A stretch of 64,000 nt of DNA, taken from Kineothrix sp. MSJ-39. Its GTDB lineage: Bacteria > Bacillota > Clostridia > Lachnospirales > Lachnospiraceae. How positions within the stretch are numbered: position 1 is the first letter of the stretch; every line of letters starts with the position of its first letter. The stretch covers positions 124,001 through 188,000 of the forward strand of contig NZ_JAHLPN010000001.1 in NCBI RefSeq assembly GCF_018917935.1. Reading direction: 5' to 3'. Positions 1-8,256 of this stretch are shown here, piece after piece. The notes beneath the pieces were generated by a model. That model worked only from the letters and a program-made list of their open reading frames with translations, did not search any database and was not told the origin of the DNA. Both the position numbers and the translations under genes were made by a program.

Positions 1-819
1 ATCCTGTCTGTCTATCTGATAGATCTTTCCTTTTGACAAATAATAAAAATAATCTCTGCCTGCAAGGAAATGACAAATGTTGTTATACTGATATACATTA
101 CATTCCCATGTGATCTGATCTACCGTGTCATTTTTTAAATATACATAGGAATGATCCTCTTCACTTTCCCATTCCATATCCGCATCCGGCTGTCGGTAAG
201 AATAAGAATAGATTGCATTGGAAACTCTGGCAAATATTATATTATCCTCCACGCCGTAAATATCCAGAAAAGAACGATTCCGAAACTGCGGAGGACACAT
301 CAGTTGTTTGAATGTTTTTTCCTCCGGATATAAGCAATATAGCTTTGCAACTGCCTGACTCGGTCTTTTCCCTACCAGATATAATGTATCAGGGGTATAA
401 ATGACTGCATACGTAAGGGACTGTTCTTCGACTGATTTAGACATAGCTTCACGCCAGGAAACGAAAGAATCGTGAAAACGGCTCCGTATATTTTCCTCAC
501 CTTTTTTTCCGTGAATAAGCTGATAGCCGATTTCTTTTGATTTCACCATAAAATAGGGCTCTCCCTGATCCACAAAAAAGCCACAATATTCTGTACTCTT
601 TCCATCCAGGGAAAGCAGCATATCTTCGCTGTAATATGGCGCATAAGCAGCATTCTGATTCTTTTCATCTGAGACTGCCTGCCCCAGGTCAGGCGTTTCA
701 TAGAACCGTTTCACAAGATATGTACAAAGAATACAAAGCAAGATGATTCCAATAAGCACGCCAAAGACAGCCATACGCTTTGCCGGATTCAATTTATGAT
801 TGGAAGAATGAAATTTCAT
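1..819 (-). CDS. Membrane-anchored hypothetical protein (3' part missing)
   Basis: An uninterrupted reading frame runs from an ATG at 819 down to the first base of the window, 273 codons without a stop, so the gene continues beyond the left edge. The product starts with a basic stretch, then one hydrophobic segment at about residues 16-36, and then a long soluble part rich in Tyr, Asp and Glu that is probably outside the membrane. A weak GAAAGG lies upstream of the ATG. I recognise no family or motif. The soluble part has short alternating strand-like blocks that could be beta-propeller or lipoprotein-like, but that is a guess. It is divergent from the recombinase gene, sharing an 80-150 bp spacer with it. 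Confidence 0.6.
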   Translation of the reverse strand, partial: MKFHSSNHKLNPAKRMAVFGVLIGIILLCILCTYLVKRFYETPDLGQAVSDEKNQNAAYAPYYSEDMLLSLDGKSTEYCGFFVDQGEPYFMVKSKEIGYQLIHGKKGEENIRSRFHDSFVSWREAMSKSVEEQSLTYAVIYTPDTLYLVGKRPSQAVAKLYCLYPEEKTFKQLMCPPQFRNRSFLDIYGVEDNIIFARVSNAIYSYSYRQPDADMEWESEEDHSYVYLKNDTVDQITWECNVYQYNNICHFLAGRDYFYYLSKGKIYQIDRQD

Positions 820-857
820 GCAGTTTCCACGTTACCTTTCTTAACTCTTATAGTAGC

Positions 858-913
858 ATAAAGTATTTTATTGGCAATGTAAAGTATAACCCTGAATGGC
901 TATGCACTTTACA
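858..913. promoter_or_regulatory. TAAAGT boxes with long imperfect palindrome upstream of the recombinase gene
   Basis: ATAAAGTAT occurs at 858-866, TGTAAAGTAT at 878-887 and the inverse ACTTTACA at 906-913. The last two form an inverted repeat whose arms, allowing a 2-nt offset, extend to 878-891 and 898-913 around a 6-nt centre at 892-897. Arms of this length flanking a 6-nt centre resemble the geometry of a Xer recombination site (dif) or an operator. The site sits directly in front of a tyrosine recombinase gene. In streptococci the dif-SL site lies upstream of xerS, so a recombination site is one possible reading; autoregulation or control of the divergent gene is another. Confidence 0.4.
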
Positions 914-973
914 AACTATTTTTCTCCGATTAAAATAGAAACAGAAAAAATAAAACATACGATGAAGGGAAAA

Positions 974-2023
974 ATGAGCGAACACAGTTATCATGATCAA
1001 GTAAACAAAGAAAATATTGAAAAGATGCGGGCCGTCCTGCAGGAGCTTCCAAAGTTCTGCAAACAGTTTTTCCGTGGAATCGAAAATACGACTTCTACCC
1101 GGACCAGACTGGGCTACGCGCTGGATCTACGCATCTTTTTTGAATTTATCCAGCAGAATAACAATGCGATGAGAAGAACTCCGATCCAGGAGTATCCACT
1201 CAGCCTGCTCGATCAGCTTGGCAGGGAGGATATCGAAGAATATCTGGATTATCTGGAATTATATTATAAGGACGATAAAGAGTATCGCAATGATGAGCGC
1301 GGAAAATCCAGAAAGCTGGCTAGTCTACGCAGTATGTATCACTATTTTTATACAAGTGAACTGATTGAAAAAGACGTTGCTGCACTTGTCCCGATGCCTA
1401 AACTGCATGAAAAAGAAATTATCCGGTTAGATCCCGATGAAGTTGCTACCCTTTTAGAGCTGGTGGAAAACGGCGAGGAACTGACCGAAACAGAAAAGAA
1501 ATATCATAAAGTCACAAAAACAAGGGATCTGGCACTTCTTACGCTTCTGCTTGGCACGGGGATCCGTGTTTCGGAATGTGTGGGACTGAATCTGAATGAT
1601 GTGGATTTTAAAAACGGTGGAATCCGGATCGTGCGAAAAGGTGGTTATGAAGCGGTTGTATATTTTGGGGAAGAGGTAGAGGATGCACTTCTTGATTACT
1701 GGGAAGAACGGGCACATAAAACACCTGCACCGGGACATGAAGAAGCACTGTTTCTGTCTATGCAGAATAAGCGGATCAGCGTCCGTGCTGTGGAAAAGCT
1801 TGTTAAAAAATATGCATCGAAAGTAACCTCTCTAAAGAAGATCACGCCGCATAAGCTGCGCAGTACCTATGGCACGAACCTGTACCGCGAAACTGGTGAT
1901 ATCTATCTGGTGGCGGATGTACTCGGCCATAAGGATGTCAATACAACAAGGAAACATTATGCTGCCCAGCAGGAAGAGAACCGAAGGCGGGCAGCCAAAG
2001 CAGTAAAGCTCAGAGAGCCTTAA
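974..2023 (+). CDS. Tyrosine recombinase, XerS-like
   Basis: Site-specific tyrosine recombinase of about 349 residues. The N-terminal half is an alpha-helical core-binding (SAM-like) domain. The C-terminal catalytic domain shows the complete set: Arg in GTGIRVSE, Lys in RKGGYE, HKLRST (His-x-x-Arg), LGHKDV (second His) and the nucleophile Tyr in KHYAA near the end. Length and the lone placement outside any phage or integron fit XerS-type chromosome-dimer resolution enzymes of Firmicutes; XerC/D function is equally possible. The frame is open from an ATG at 896, but that ATG lies in the centre of the palindrome at 878-913 and has no ribosome site. ATG 974, behind AAGGGA at 965-970 (short spacing), and ATG 962 are better starts. 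It converges on the LysM gene with an 8-bp gap and no visible terminator. Confidence 0.88.
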   Translation: MSEHSYHDQVNKENIEKMRAVLQELPKFCKQFFRGIENTTSTRTRLGYALDLRIFFEFIQQNNNAMRRTPIQEYPLSLLDQLGREDIEEYLDYLELYYKDDKEYRNDERGKSRKLASLRSMYHYFYTSELIEKDVAALVPMPKLHEKEIIRLDPDEVATLLELVENGEELTETEKKYHKVTKTRDLALLTLLLGTGIRVSECVGLNLNDVDFKNGGIRIVRKGGYEAVVYFGEEVEDALLDYWEERAHKTPAPGHEEALFLSMQNKRISVRAVEKLVKKYASKVTSLKKITPHKLRSTYGTNLYRETGDIYLVADVLGHKDVNTTRKHYAAQQEENRRRAAKAVKLREP

Positions 2024-2031
2024 CCGACAAC

Positions 2032-2469
2032 TTATTTTATAAATTCATTGGAATAATATGGCACGATGATCCGGTCTCCGGCTTTGATCGTGTCATTTTT
2101 TAAGGAATTGATCGAACGCATTTCTTTCACACAGTCCTGAATAGCAGCGGCAGAACCATCTGTATAGGCTTCTGCGATCGTCCATAAGCTTTCGCCTTTG
2201 GCAATCTCTATGCTCTTATAATATTTATAAGTATGTGTCAAAGCTTCTTCCTTTGTGGTAGCCTGTGCACTGATCGCATTGATGGATACCGCAAGGAGAA
2301 TCACCGCACAAAGCGTGAAAATGCTGTTTCTGATCAGACGCTTCATCTGCATGACCTGTTTGCGCCGCTGTGCTGCTCTTCTGCTAATGCTGCGTGCAGG
2401 TGCTGCCTTTGCAACATCCTCCTGCTGCATAAAATACATGATCTGAAGTTCTCTTCCTGTTGTTTCCAT
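2032..2469 (-). CDS. LysM-domain membrane protein, YneA-like SOS division inhibitor candidate
   Basis: 145-residue protein with a basic N-terminal region, one hydrophobic segment at about residues 47-66 ending in an Ala-rich possible cleavage site, and a C-terminal LysM peptidoglycan-binding domain (from KGESLWTIAEAY to AGDRIIVPYY). The start at 2469 is chosen because GGAGGATAACAAAT lies immediately upstream; the frame extends further upstream but that part covers the promoter and LexA boxes. It is divergent from lexA, as yneA is in Bacillus, where YneA delays division after DNA damage. The LexA box inside its promoter spacer supports SOS control. The function is inferred from position and architecture; it could be another LysM protein. 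Confidence 0.8.
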   Translation of the reverse strand: METTGRELQIMYFMQQEDVAKAAPARSISRRAAQRRKQVMQMKRLIRNSIFTLCAVILLAVSINAISAQATTKEEALTHTYKYYKSIEIAKGESLWTIAEAYTDGSAAAIQDCVKEMRSINSLKNDTIKAGDRIIVPYYSNEFIK

Positions 2470-2490
2470 ATTTGTTATCCTCCGATTTAT

Positions 2491-2578
2491 CGAACATACG
2501 ATACGAACACTCGTTCTTTTGATTGCATTATATCGAACAGACATTCTGTTGTCAAGCAAAAAATCGAACAAAAATTCG
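2491..2578. promoter_or_regulatory. Cluster of LexA (SOS) boxes between lexA and the LysM gene
   Basis: Four CGAAC-initiated sites occur: 2491-2504 (weak second half), CGAACACTCGTTCT at 2504-2517, CGAACAGACATTCT at 2534-2547 and CGAACAAAAATTCG at 2565-2578. They match the Gram-positive LexA consensus CGAACN4GTTCG to different degrees; 2504-2517 is best. The 2534 site lies within the spacer of the LysM gene promoter, and the 2565 site is just upstream of the lexA -35 hexamer, so both genes should be repressed by LexA. Confidence 0.85.
2527..2555 (-). promoter_or_regulatory. Promoter of the LysM (YneA-like) gene
   Basis: On the minus strand TTGACA (2550-2555) and TATAAT (2527-2532) are separated by exactly 17 bp: a consensus housekeeping promoter. 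A LexA box occupies most of the spacer, which predicts tight repression and strong induction. Confidence 0.85.
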
Positions 2579-2588
2579 GAATATATGT

Positions 2589-2617
2589 TTGCTTTTGCAC
2601 CTGTTATCTGTTATACT
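2589..2617 (+). promoter_or_regulatory. Promoter of lexA
   Basis: TTGCTT (2589-2594), 17 bp, TATACT (2612-2617). A LexA box ends 11 bp upstream of the -35 hexamer. Confidence 0.65.
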
Positions 2618-2665
2618 CAATTTAAACAGTAATGTCCGTGAACGATAACAGGGAGGATATAGAAT

Positions 2666-3283
2666 ATGGCAAACGGAAAGATCAGTAAGAAACAGTCGGA
2701 AATTCTGGAATATATAAAGGAACAGATTTTAGAGAAAGGATATCCGCCGGCTGTGCGTGAGATCTGTGAAGCAGTGCATCTGAAATCCACTTCTTCTGTA
2801 CATGCGCATCTGGAAACGCTGGAGAAGAACGGTTATATCCGCCGTGATCCGACCAAGCCGCGTGCAATAGAGATCTGTGATGACAGCTTCCAGCTTGTCA
2901 GAAATGAAATGACAAGCATTCCGATCATCGGTACGGTTGCTGCAGGTCAGCCGATCCTTGCGACAGAGAATATTGAAGGATATTTTCCGGTTCCGGTCGA
3001 TATGGTGCCAAATGCCGAGACTTTTATTTTAAAGGTAAAGGGCGACAGTATGATTAATGCAGGTATCTTCAGTGGGGATCAGATTTTTGTAGAGCGTACC
3101 AATGTAGCCAGAAACGGCGATATGGTTGTGGCTCTTGTAGATGACTCTGCAACGGTTAAGACTTTTTATAAGGAGCAGGGACATGTCCGTCTGCAGCCGG
3201 AGAATGACACAATGGATCCGATCATTGTAGATGATTGTGATATTCTTGGAAAGGTATTCGGTGTATTCCGGTTATATCGTTAA
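2666..3283 (+). CDS. lexA: LexA repressor
   Basis: SOS repressor, 205 residues, normal for LexA. The N-terminal winged helix (residues 1-70) contains the typical [10 protein letters not shown] and [11 protein letters not shown] helices. The C-terminal S24 peptidase domain has the Ala93-Gly94 autocleavage bond in VAAGQP, the nucleophile Ser128 in KGDSMI and the general base Lys165 in ATVKTF. RecA filaments trigger self-cleavage in this family. Ribosome site GGGAGGA precedes the ATG. It is transcribed alone, ending at a bidirectional terminator, and is controlled by the LexA boxes upstream. Confidence 0.97.
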   Translation: MANGKISKKQSEILEYIKEQILEKGYPPAVREICEAVHLKSTSSVHAHLETLEKNGYIRRDPTKPRAIEICDDSFQLVRNEMTSIPIIGTVAAGQPILATENIEGYFPVPVDMVPNAETFILKVKGDSMINAGIFSGDQIFVERTNVARNGDMVVALVDDSATVKTFYKEQGHVRLQPENDTMDPIIVDDCDILGKVFGVFRLYR

Positions 3284-3298
3284 AATTACATTGTAAAA

Positions 3299-3329
3299 AA
3301 ATCCCGGCAGTTCATAAACTGCCGGGATT
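3299..3329. terminator. Bidirectional intrinsic terminator between lexA and rsfS
   Basis: A 13-bp perfect stem AATCCCGGCAGTT / AACTGCCGGGATT with loop CATA, flanked by an A-run on the left and a T-rich stretch on the right. It can end lexA transcripts (plus) and the rplU-rsfS operon (minus). Confidence 0.9.
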
Positions 3330-3333
3330 CCTT

Positions 3334-3702
3334 TTATTCTGCACGCTTTAAATCATCTTCTGTGACTTCTTTTCCATCTCTCCAGATACGCTCCAGATCA
3401 TAAAAATTTCTGCTTTCCTTATCAAAAACATGAATGATGATGTCTTTGAAATCAAGCAGGATCCAGTTCGCACTGTCATAGCCTTCGATCGGTCTTCTTT
3501 CATAGCCGAGTCTGCCTAAAAGTTCTTCCACATTGTCGGCAAGTGCCTGTACCTGATTGCGGTTTGTTCCGTTTGCAATGATAAAATAATCGGCTAATGG
3601 GGAAACTTCACTGATATCGATCACACGGATATCTTCTGCTTTTTTATCTTCCAGTGCATCGATTGCTGCAAGTGCCATCTTTTTTGATATACTATTCGTC
3701 AT
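3334..3702 (-). CDS. rsfS: Ribosomal silencing factor RsfS
   Basis: 122-residue RsfS/Iojap/YbeB family protein. The family binds L14 on the large ribosomal subunit and blocks subunit joining in slow growth. Typical blocks are present: ADYFIIANGTNRNQVQALADNVEE, YDSANWILLDFKDIIIHVF (quoted in part) and the C-terminal FYDLERIW. ATG 3702 is preceded by AAGGAG; the in-frame ATG further upstream lies inside yqeK and is not needed. It overlaps the end of yqeK by 11 nt and is the last gene of the operon before the terminator. Confidence 0.95.
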   Translation of the reverse strand: MTNSISKKMALAAIDALEDKKAEDIRVIDISEVSPLADYFIIANGTNRNQVQALADNVEELLGRLGYERRPIEGYDSANWILLDFKDIIIHVFDKESRNFYDLERIWRDGKEVTEDDLKRAE

Positions 3703-4303
3703 GGGTATCTCCTTTTTCTGTTTCGTTATCATGCTGCACACGTTCTTTATAATACGTGTATGTTTCCATTGTGATCTGATCGATCGTTGCGCCTTTTTTC
3801 TCTAAAAACGAAAGGGTGCTTTCCAAAATATGGAGCATACAGGCATCAAGATCTGTAAAAGCCAATTTTCTGGTTACTTCCATACCCGGCAGCTTTTTCC
3901 GGTTGATCTCAATGTAATCGGCAATATAAATAATCTGTTCCAGTGTTGTCATGGCAGGCTTGCCTGTTGTATGGTACAGGATCGCGGAAAGGATCTCCGG
4001 ATCTTCTACCTGATACCGCTCCTTTGCAAGAAAACTGCCCAGTTTGGCATGCAGCAGATCGGGATTTTTCTGTTCTGCCGCATTGATTGCAAGCTTATAT
4101 TTCTCGCATAAAGCCAGCTTCTTTTTATCTTCGATACATTTTGCATTATCATGCAGAAGCCCCGCCAGATAAGCTCTGTACGGATCTTCGTCAAAGCGCA
4201 TTGCCATACAGGCTGCAGTATCAGCCACGGAAAGTGTATGGGTATATCGCTTTTTATCCAGTCTGTTCTTTAAATCTTTGCTGATCTTCTGAAATGTACT
4301 CAT
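3692..4303 (-). CDS. yqeK: HD-domain hydrolase YqeK (diadenosine tetraphosphatase type)
   Basis: 203-residue HD phosphohydrolase. It shows HTLSVADTAA (first His), GLLHDNAK (His-Asp), HAKLGSFLA and AILYHTTG (further metal His) and IIYIADYIE (Asp), the order seen in YqeK, which hydrolyses Ap4A symmetrically. The start at 4303 has AAAGGA upstream; an in-frame ATG at 4342 overlaps the nadD stop and cannot be excluded. It sits between nadD and rsfS, the conserved Firmicute order. Confidence 0.92.
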   Translation of the reverse strand: MSTFQKISKDLKNRLDKKRYTHTLSVADTAACMAMRFDEDPYRAYLAGLLHDNAKCIEDKKKLALCEKYKLAINAAEQKNPDLLHAKLGSFLAKERYQVEDPEILSAILYHTTGKPAMTTLEQIIYIADYIEINRKKLPGMEVTRKLAFTDLDACMLHILESTLSFLEKKGATIDQITMETYTYYKERVQHDNETEKGDTHDE

Positions 4304-4341
4304 GTTTCTATCGTCCTTTGTCGTTGTTTGTTCTTCATACA

Positions 4342-4977
4342 TTAATTTTCAGATGATGTTTCCTGCTGATATAAATGATTTTTCTGTATAAAACGTATGA
4401 CCTGATCGGGCAGCATATAGCGGACGGATTTTCCCTCCTGGATCATCTGCCGGATCCTGGTAGAGGAGATATCCATTCTGTTTGCAGGCAGGATTCTGAT
4501 ATCTGCCTGATATTTGTCCGTTAAGTAGGCAATCTGCTTTTTGAGTCCTTCTTTGTCACAGTCGTCCCGCACTGCCACAAGAAGTGTGCAGTCTGCCATC
4601 AGACGATCCGGATGCTTCCATCGTTCAATTTCCAAAAGAGAATCCGCTCCCATGATAAAATAAAAATCCGTATCCGGCTGTTCTCTTTTGAGTTCTTCCA
4701 CTGTTTCGTAGGAATAGGAATTTCCCTCCCGGTCGATCTCGATGGTAGACAATGCGAAATCAGGATTATCTTCGATCGCCATTCCGGTCATGGAAACACG
4801 TTTGTTTTTGGATAATACTTTTGTGGATTCCTTCAGCCATGGCGTTCCGCTCGGAACAAACAAGATCTCATCCAGTGAAAAAGTATCCAGTGCATTCTGG
4901 GCAAGCATCAGATGTCCGTAATGGATCGGATCAAATGTTCCACCCATAATACCAACTTTTTTATTTTGGCAGCTCAA
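4342..4977 (-). CDS. nadD: Nicotinate-nucleotide adenylyltransferase NadD
   Basis: 211-residue enzyme joining ATP and nicotinate mononucleotide to deamido-NAD. The nucleotidyltransferase signature GGTFDPIHYGHL is at residues 12-23 and the second signature ISSTRIRQ near residue 167. The start codon appears to be TTG at 4977, placed 10 nt after AAAGGAG; the only ATG downstream falls inside the nucleotide-binding motif and would destroy it. The coding start overlaps the end of yhbY by 17 nt, suggesting translational coupling. Confidence 0.94.
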   Translation of the reverse strand: MSCQNKKVGIMGGTFDPIHYGHLMLAQNALDTFSLDEILFVPSGTPWLKESTKVLSKNKRVSMTGMAIEDNPDFALSTIEIDREGNSYSYETVEELKREQPDTDFYFIMGADSLLEIERWKHPDRLMADCTLLVAVRDDCDKEGLKKQIAYLTDKYQADIRILPANRMDISSTRIRQMIQEGKSVRYMLPDQVIRFIQKNHLYQQETSSEN

Positions 4978-5251
4978 TTTTTTTATGCTCCTTTGATTCT
5001 TTGTACAGAACGATCTTCTTACCGATCACCTGTACGACCTGTGCATGTGTTCGTTCCGCAAGCATATGTGCGATCTCGTTCGGATCATCCATACAGTTTT
5101 TCAGAACGGTGATCTTGATCAGCTCTTTTTTGTTAAAGGCTTCTCCGATTGCTTCCGTTACTTCCGGTGTCAGACTTGATTTTCCAATCTGGAAGATCGC
5201 TTCCAGATTCATGGCAAGTCCTTTTAAATATGCTCTTTGTTTGCTTGTCAT
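4961..5251 (-). CDS. yhbY: YhbY/CRM-domain RNA-binding protein
   Basis: 96-residue single CRS1-YhbY (CRM) domain. The family binds pre-50S ribosomal RNA. Typical stretches are MTSKQRAYLKGLA, ainFQIGKSSLTPEV and ELIKITVLKN; the GxxG-like loop falls in the IGKSS region. ATG 5251 is preceded by GAGGAG; the frame upstream of it runs into the obgE end and is not convincing. It follows obgE by 13 nt and overlaps nadD. Confidence 0.93.
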   Translation of the reverse strand: MTSKQRAYLKGLAMNLEAIFQIGKSSLTPEVTEAIGEAFNKKELIKITVLKNCMDDPNEIAHMLAERTHAQVVQVIGKKIVLYKESKEHKKIELPK

Positions 5252-5264
5252 CTGTAGCTCCTCA

Positions 5265-6602
<1,338 letters not shown>

Positions 6603-6609
6603 CTACAAA

Positions 6610-6635
6610 GAGCCTCAAACTGACGTTTGAGGCTC
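6610..6635 (-). terminator. Hairpin between rpmA and obgE (weak terminator or processing site)
   Basis: Perfect 11-bp stem GAGCCTCAAAC / GTTTGAGGCTC with a 4-nt loop. On the minus strand it is followed by TTTGTAGTT, a poor U-tract, so partial termination or mRNA stabilisation of the ribosomal-protein part is more likely than a full stop. Confidence 0.55.
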
Positions 6636-6650
6636 CACGCAATTTCGTAA

Positions 6651-6935
6651 TTAGTCTTCTACCGGATAAACGGAAGCCTGTTTTTTATCTCTTCCTTTTC
6701 TTTCGAATCTAACAACACCGTCTACTAATGCGTATAATGTATCATCTCCACCAAGTCCAACATTAACACCTGGATGAATCTTAGTACCACGCTGTCTGTA
6801 TAAAATATTTCCAGCCTTTACAAACTGTCCGTCTGCTCTCTTAGCACCTAATCTCTTAGACTCAGAGTCACGACCGTTCTTAGTAGAACCTACTCCCTTT
6901 TTATGAGCGAAGAATTGAAGGTTTAAGTTTAACAT
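6651..6935 (-). CDS. rpmA: 50S ribosomal protein L27 with Prp-cleaved N-terminal extension
   Basis: 94-residue L27. The protein begins [14 protein letters not shown]; in Firmicutes the first nine residues (ending in FF) are removed by the protease Prp before L27 enters the ribosome, exposing AHKKG, which reaches toward the peptidyl-transferase centre. The rest ([25 protein letters not shown]) is canonical. Ribosome site AAGGAGG. The gene for Prp lies immediately upstream. Confidence 0.98.
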   Translation of the reverse strand: MLNLNLQFFAHKKGVGSTKNGRDSESKRLGAKRADGQFVKAGNILYRQRGTKIHPGVNVGLGGDDTLYALVDGVVRFERKGRDKKQASVYPVED

Positions 6936-6938
6936 GAG

Positions 6939-7265
6939 TTACACCTCCTTGTTTTTTAATCGTACATATTTCCTGTAACTTTTTTCCAGTTGTGATAAAC
7001 CGAGAACCATGGAACTGATCAGAAGCTGTGACTTGTCAGAAGCATCTTCATCAAGCATGAGCTTCATATACCCCGACTCTTCATTTTCTTCATAGGAAAA
7101 GAAATCATCGGTAAAAGTCTCGATCGAATTAATCGTATTTGTCGTCAGCATGGAGATCGCGGCACAGACGATATCCGCTCCGCTCTTTGCATAGCCGGCG
7201 TGTCCGTTTAATTCAAACCCTTTGTATGTTCCGTTTTTGTTCTGGTATATGGTAACTGTTGTCAT
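6939..7265 (-). CDS. prp: Ribosomal-processing cysteine protease Prp
   Basis: 108-residue YsxB/Prp family protease that trims the L27 N-terminus. The catalytic His22 (GHAGY) and Cys34 (DIVCAAIS) are at the same positions as in the Staphylococcus aureus enzyme. It lies between rplU and rpmA, 3 nt before rpmA, exactly where its substrate is made. The ribosome site is weak, which fits the need for far less enzyme than ribosomal protein. Confidence 0.96.
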   Translation of the reverse strand: MTTVTIYQNKNGTYKGFELNGHAGYAKSGADIVCAAISMLTTNTINSIETFTDDFFSYEENEESGYMKLMLDEDASDKSQLLISSMVLGLSQLEKSYRKYVRLKNKEV

Positions 7266-7281
7266 ATCTAACCTGCATCAA

Positions 7282-7587
7282 TTAAGCGTTGATCTTTTCA
7301 ATCTTAACCTTAGTGTATGCTTGTCTATGACCGTTCTTCTTGTGATAACCTGTTTTTCTCTTGTACTTGTAAACGATGACTTTTTTGCCTTTACCCTGTT
7401 TAACGACTGTACCGGAAACAGATGCAGATGCAACATCAGCGCCAACCTTTAAAGCGTTATCACTTACTGCAAGAACCTGATCAAATGTAACAGCACTTCC
7501 TTCTTCTGCGTCGAGCTTTTCTACGAAAATTTCATCGCCTTCAGATACTTTGTACTGTTTTCCACCTGTTGCAATAATTGCGTACAT
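7282..7587 (-). CDS. rplU: 50S ribosomal protein L21
   Basis: 101-residue L21 starting [14 protein letters not shown], ending with the conserved [17 protein letters not shown] stretch. Strong ribosome site AGGAGGTG. It is the first gene of the rplU-prp-rpmA-obgE-yhbY-nadD-yqeK-rsfS operon and is preceded by a structured leader. Confidence 0.98.
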   Translation of the reverse strand: MYAIIATGGKQYKVSEGDEIFVEKLDAEEGSAVTFDQVLAVSDNALKVGADVASASVSGTVVKQGKGKKVIVYKYKRKTGYHKKNGHRQAYTKVKIEKINA

Positions 7588-7665
7588 AGGACACCTCCTG
7601 TAAATTTACTCGCTAGCTTCGGTGATGCATAGGCATACTTTTACCTCGCTATGCGGCATACGCAT
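7588..7665 (-). promoter_or_regulatory. L21-type ribosomal protein leader
   Basis: The 5' untranslated region of rplU is about 75 nt and can fold: GCATAG pairs with CTATGC across a short loop region, followed by a GCTAGCGAG / AATTTAC stretch before AGGAGG. Firmicute rplU genes commonly have a conserved L21 leader used for autogenous control. The assignment rests on position and base pairing; no covariance search was run. Confidence 0.55.
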
Positions 7666-7697
7666 ATTATAATAGCATTCGCGGGCTGCTGCGTCAA
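7666..7697 (-). promoter_or_regulatory. Promoter of the rplU operon
   Basis: Minus strand: TTGACG (7692-7697), 17 bp, TATTAT (7669-7674), overlapping a TATAAT at 7666-7671 spaced 20 bp. It lies directly after the Nudix gene stop. Confidence 0.75.
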
Positions 7698-7704
7698 GCT
7701 TTTT

Positions 7705-8256
7705 TTATTTATTTATAAAGAAATAGGCGGCAAGCTGGCTTCTGGAAGAAAATTCTTCTGTCTGCAACATTTCACGAAGCTGATCCTTTGTATAAAAGGC
7801 AGCCCGGATCTGTTCATTGGCGGAAGTATGTCCGCCTGTGATCTCTCCTTCCGCTTCCACGATCGCGATGTTTGTCTTAACATCCGAAATCGCTACTGCC
7901 GCATAAGACGGCGGAAGGATCTGCACGATATTTTTAACGGAAAGACCGGTTTCTTCATAAAGCTCACGCCGGATGCAATCCTCCATGGATTCGCCTTCAT
8001 TGAGCATGCCCGCACAGAGATTATAGACAGACCGGTTGATCCCCATACGGAATTCCTTTAACAGGAGCATTTTATCGCCCTGAAAGGCAATGATCGATAC
8101 GCCGCTTGTACTTTTGCCAAGATCTGCCGCGTCATGCAGTTCTTTCCGGCTGATGATCTCGTAGACCTTGTTTTTGCCTGCCTTATTTTCATAGGTCAGC
8201 TCATAATTTTTCAGATATCTGCCATCATGTACCTTTTTTAGGGAAAGAAGTTTCAT
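7705..8256 (-). CDS. Nudix hydrolase, ADP-ribose pyrophosphatase type
   Basis: 183-residue Nudix protein. The full Nudix box is visible from GMLNEGE through RELYEETGL (GX5EX7REUXEEXGU), with the metal-binding Glu residues intact. The upstream Ala-Gly and the N-terminal beta-sheet region resemble ADP-ribose/NDP-sugar pyrophosphatases. Its ATG overlaps the RNase G stop (TAATG), so it is translationally coupled to that gene. The exact substrate cannot be told from sequence. Confidence 0.9.
   Translation of the reverse strand: MKLLSLKKVHDGRYLKNYELTYENKAGKNKVYEIISRKELHDAADLGKSTSGVSIIAFQGDKMLLLKEFRMGINRSVYNLCAGMLNEGESMEDCIRRELYEETGLSVKNIVQILPPSYAAVAISDVKTNIAIVEAEGEITGGHTSANEQIRAAFYTKDQLREMLQTEEFSSRSQLAAYFFINK

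Noticed and set aside
896-2023. Prophage or integrative element integrase
   Set aside because: The recombinase has no neighbouring phage, excision or mobilisation genes and no tRNA or att-like direct repeats; its length and context fit a housekeeping Xer-type enzyme.
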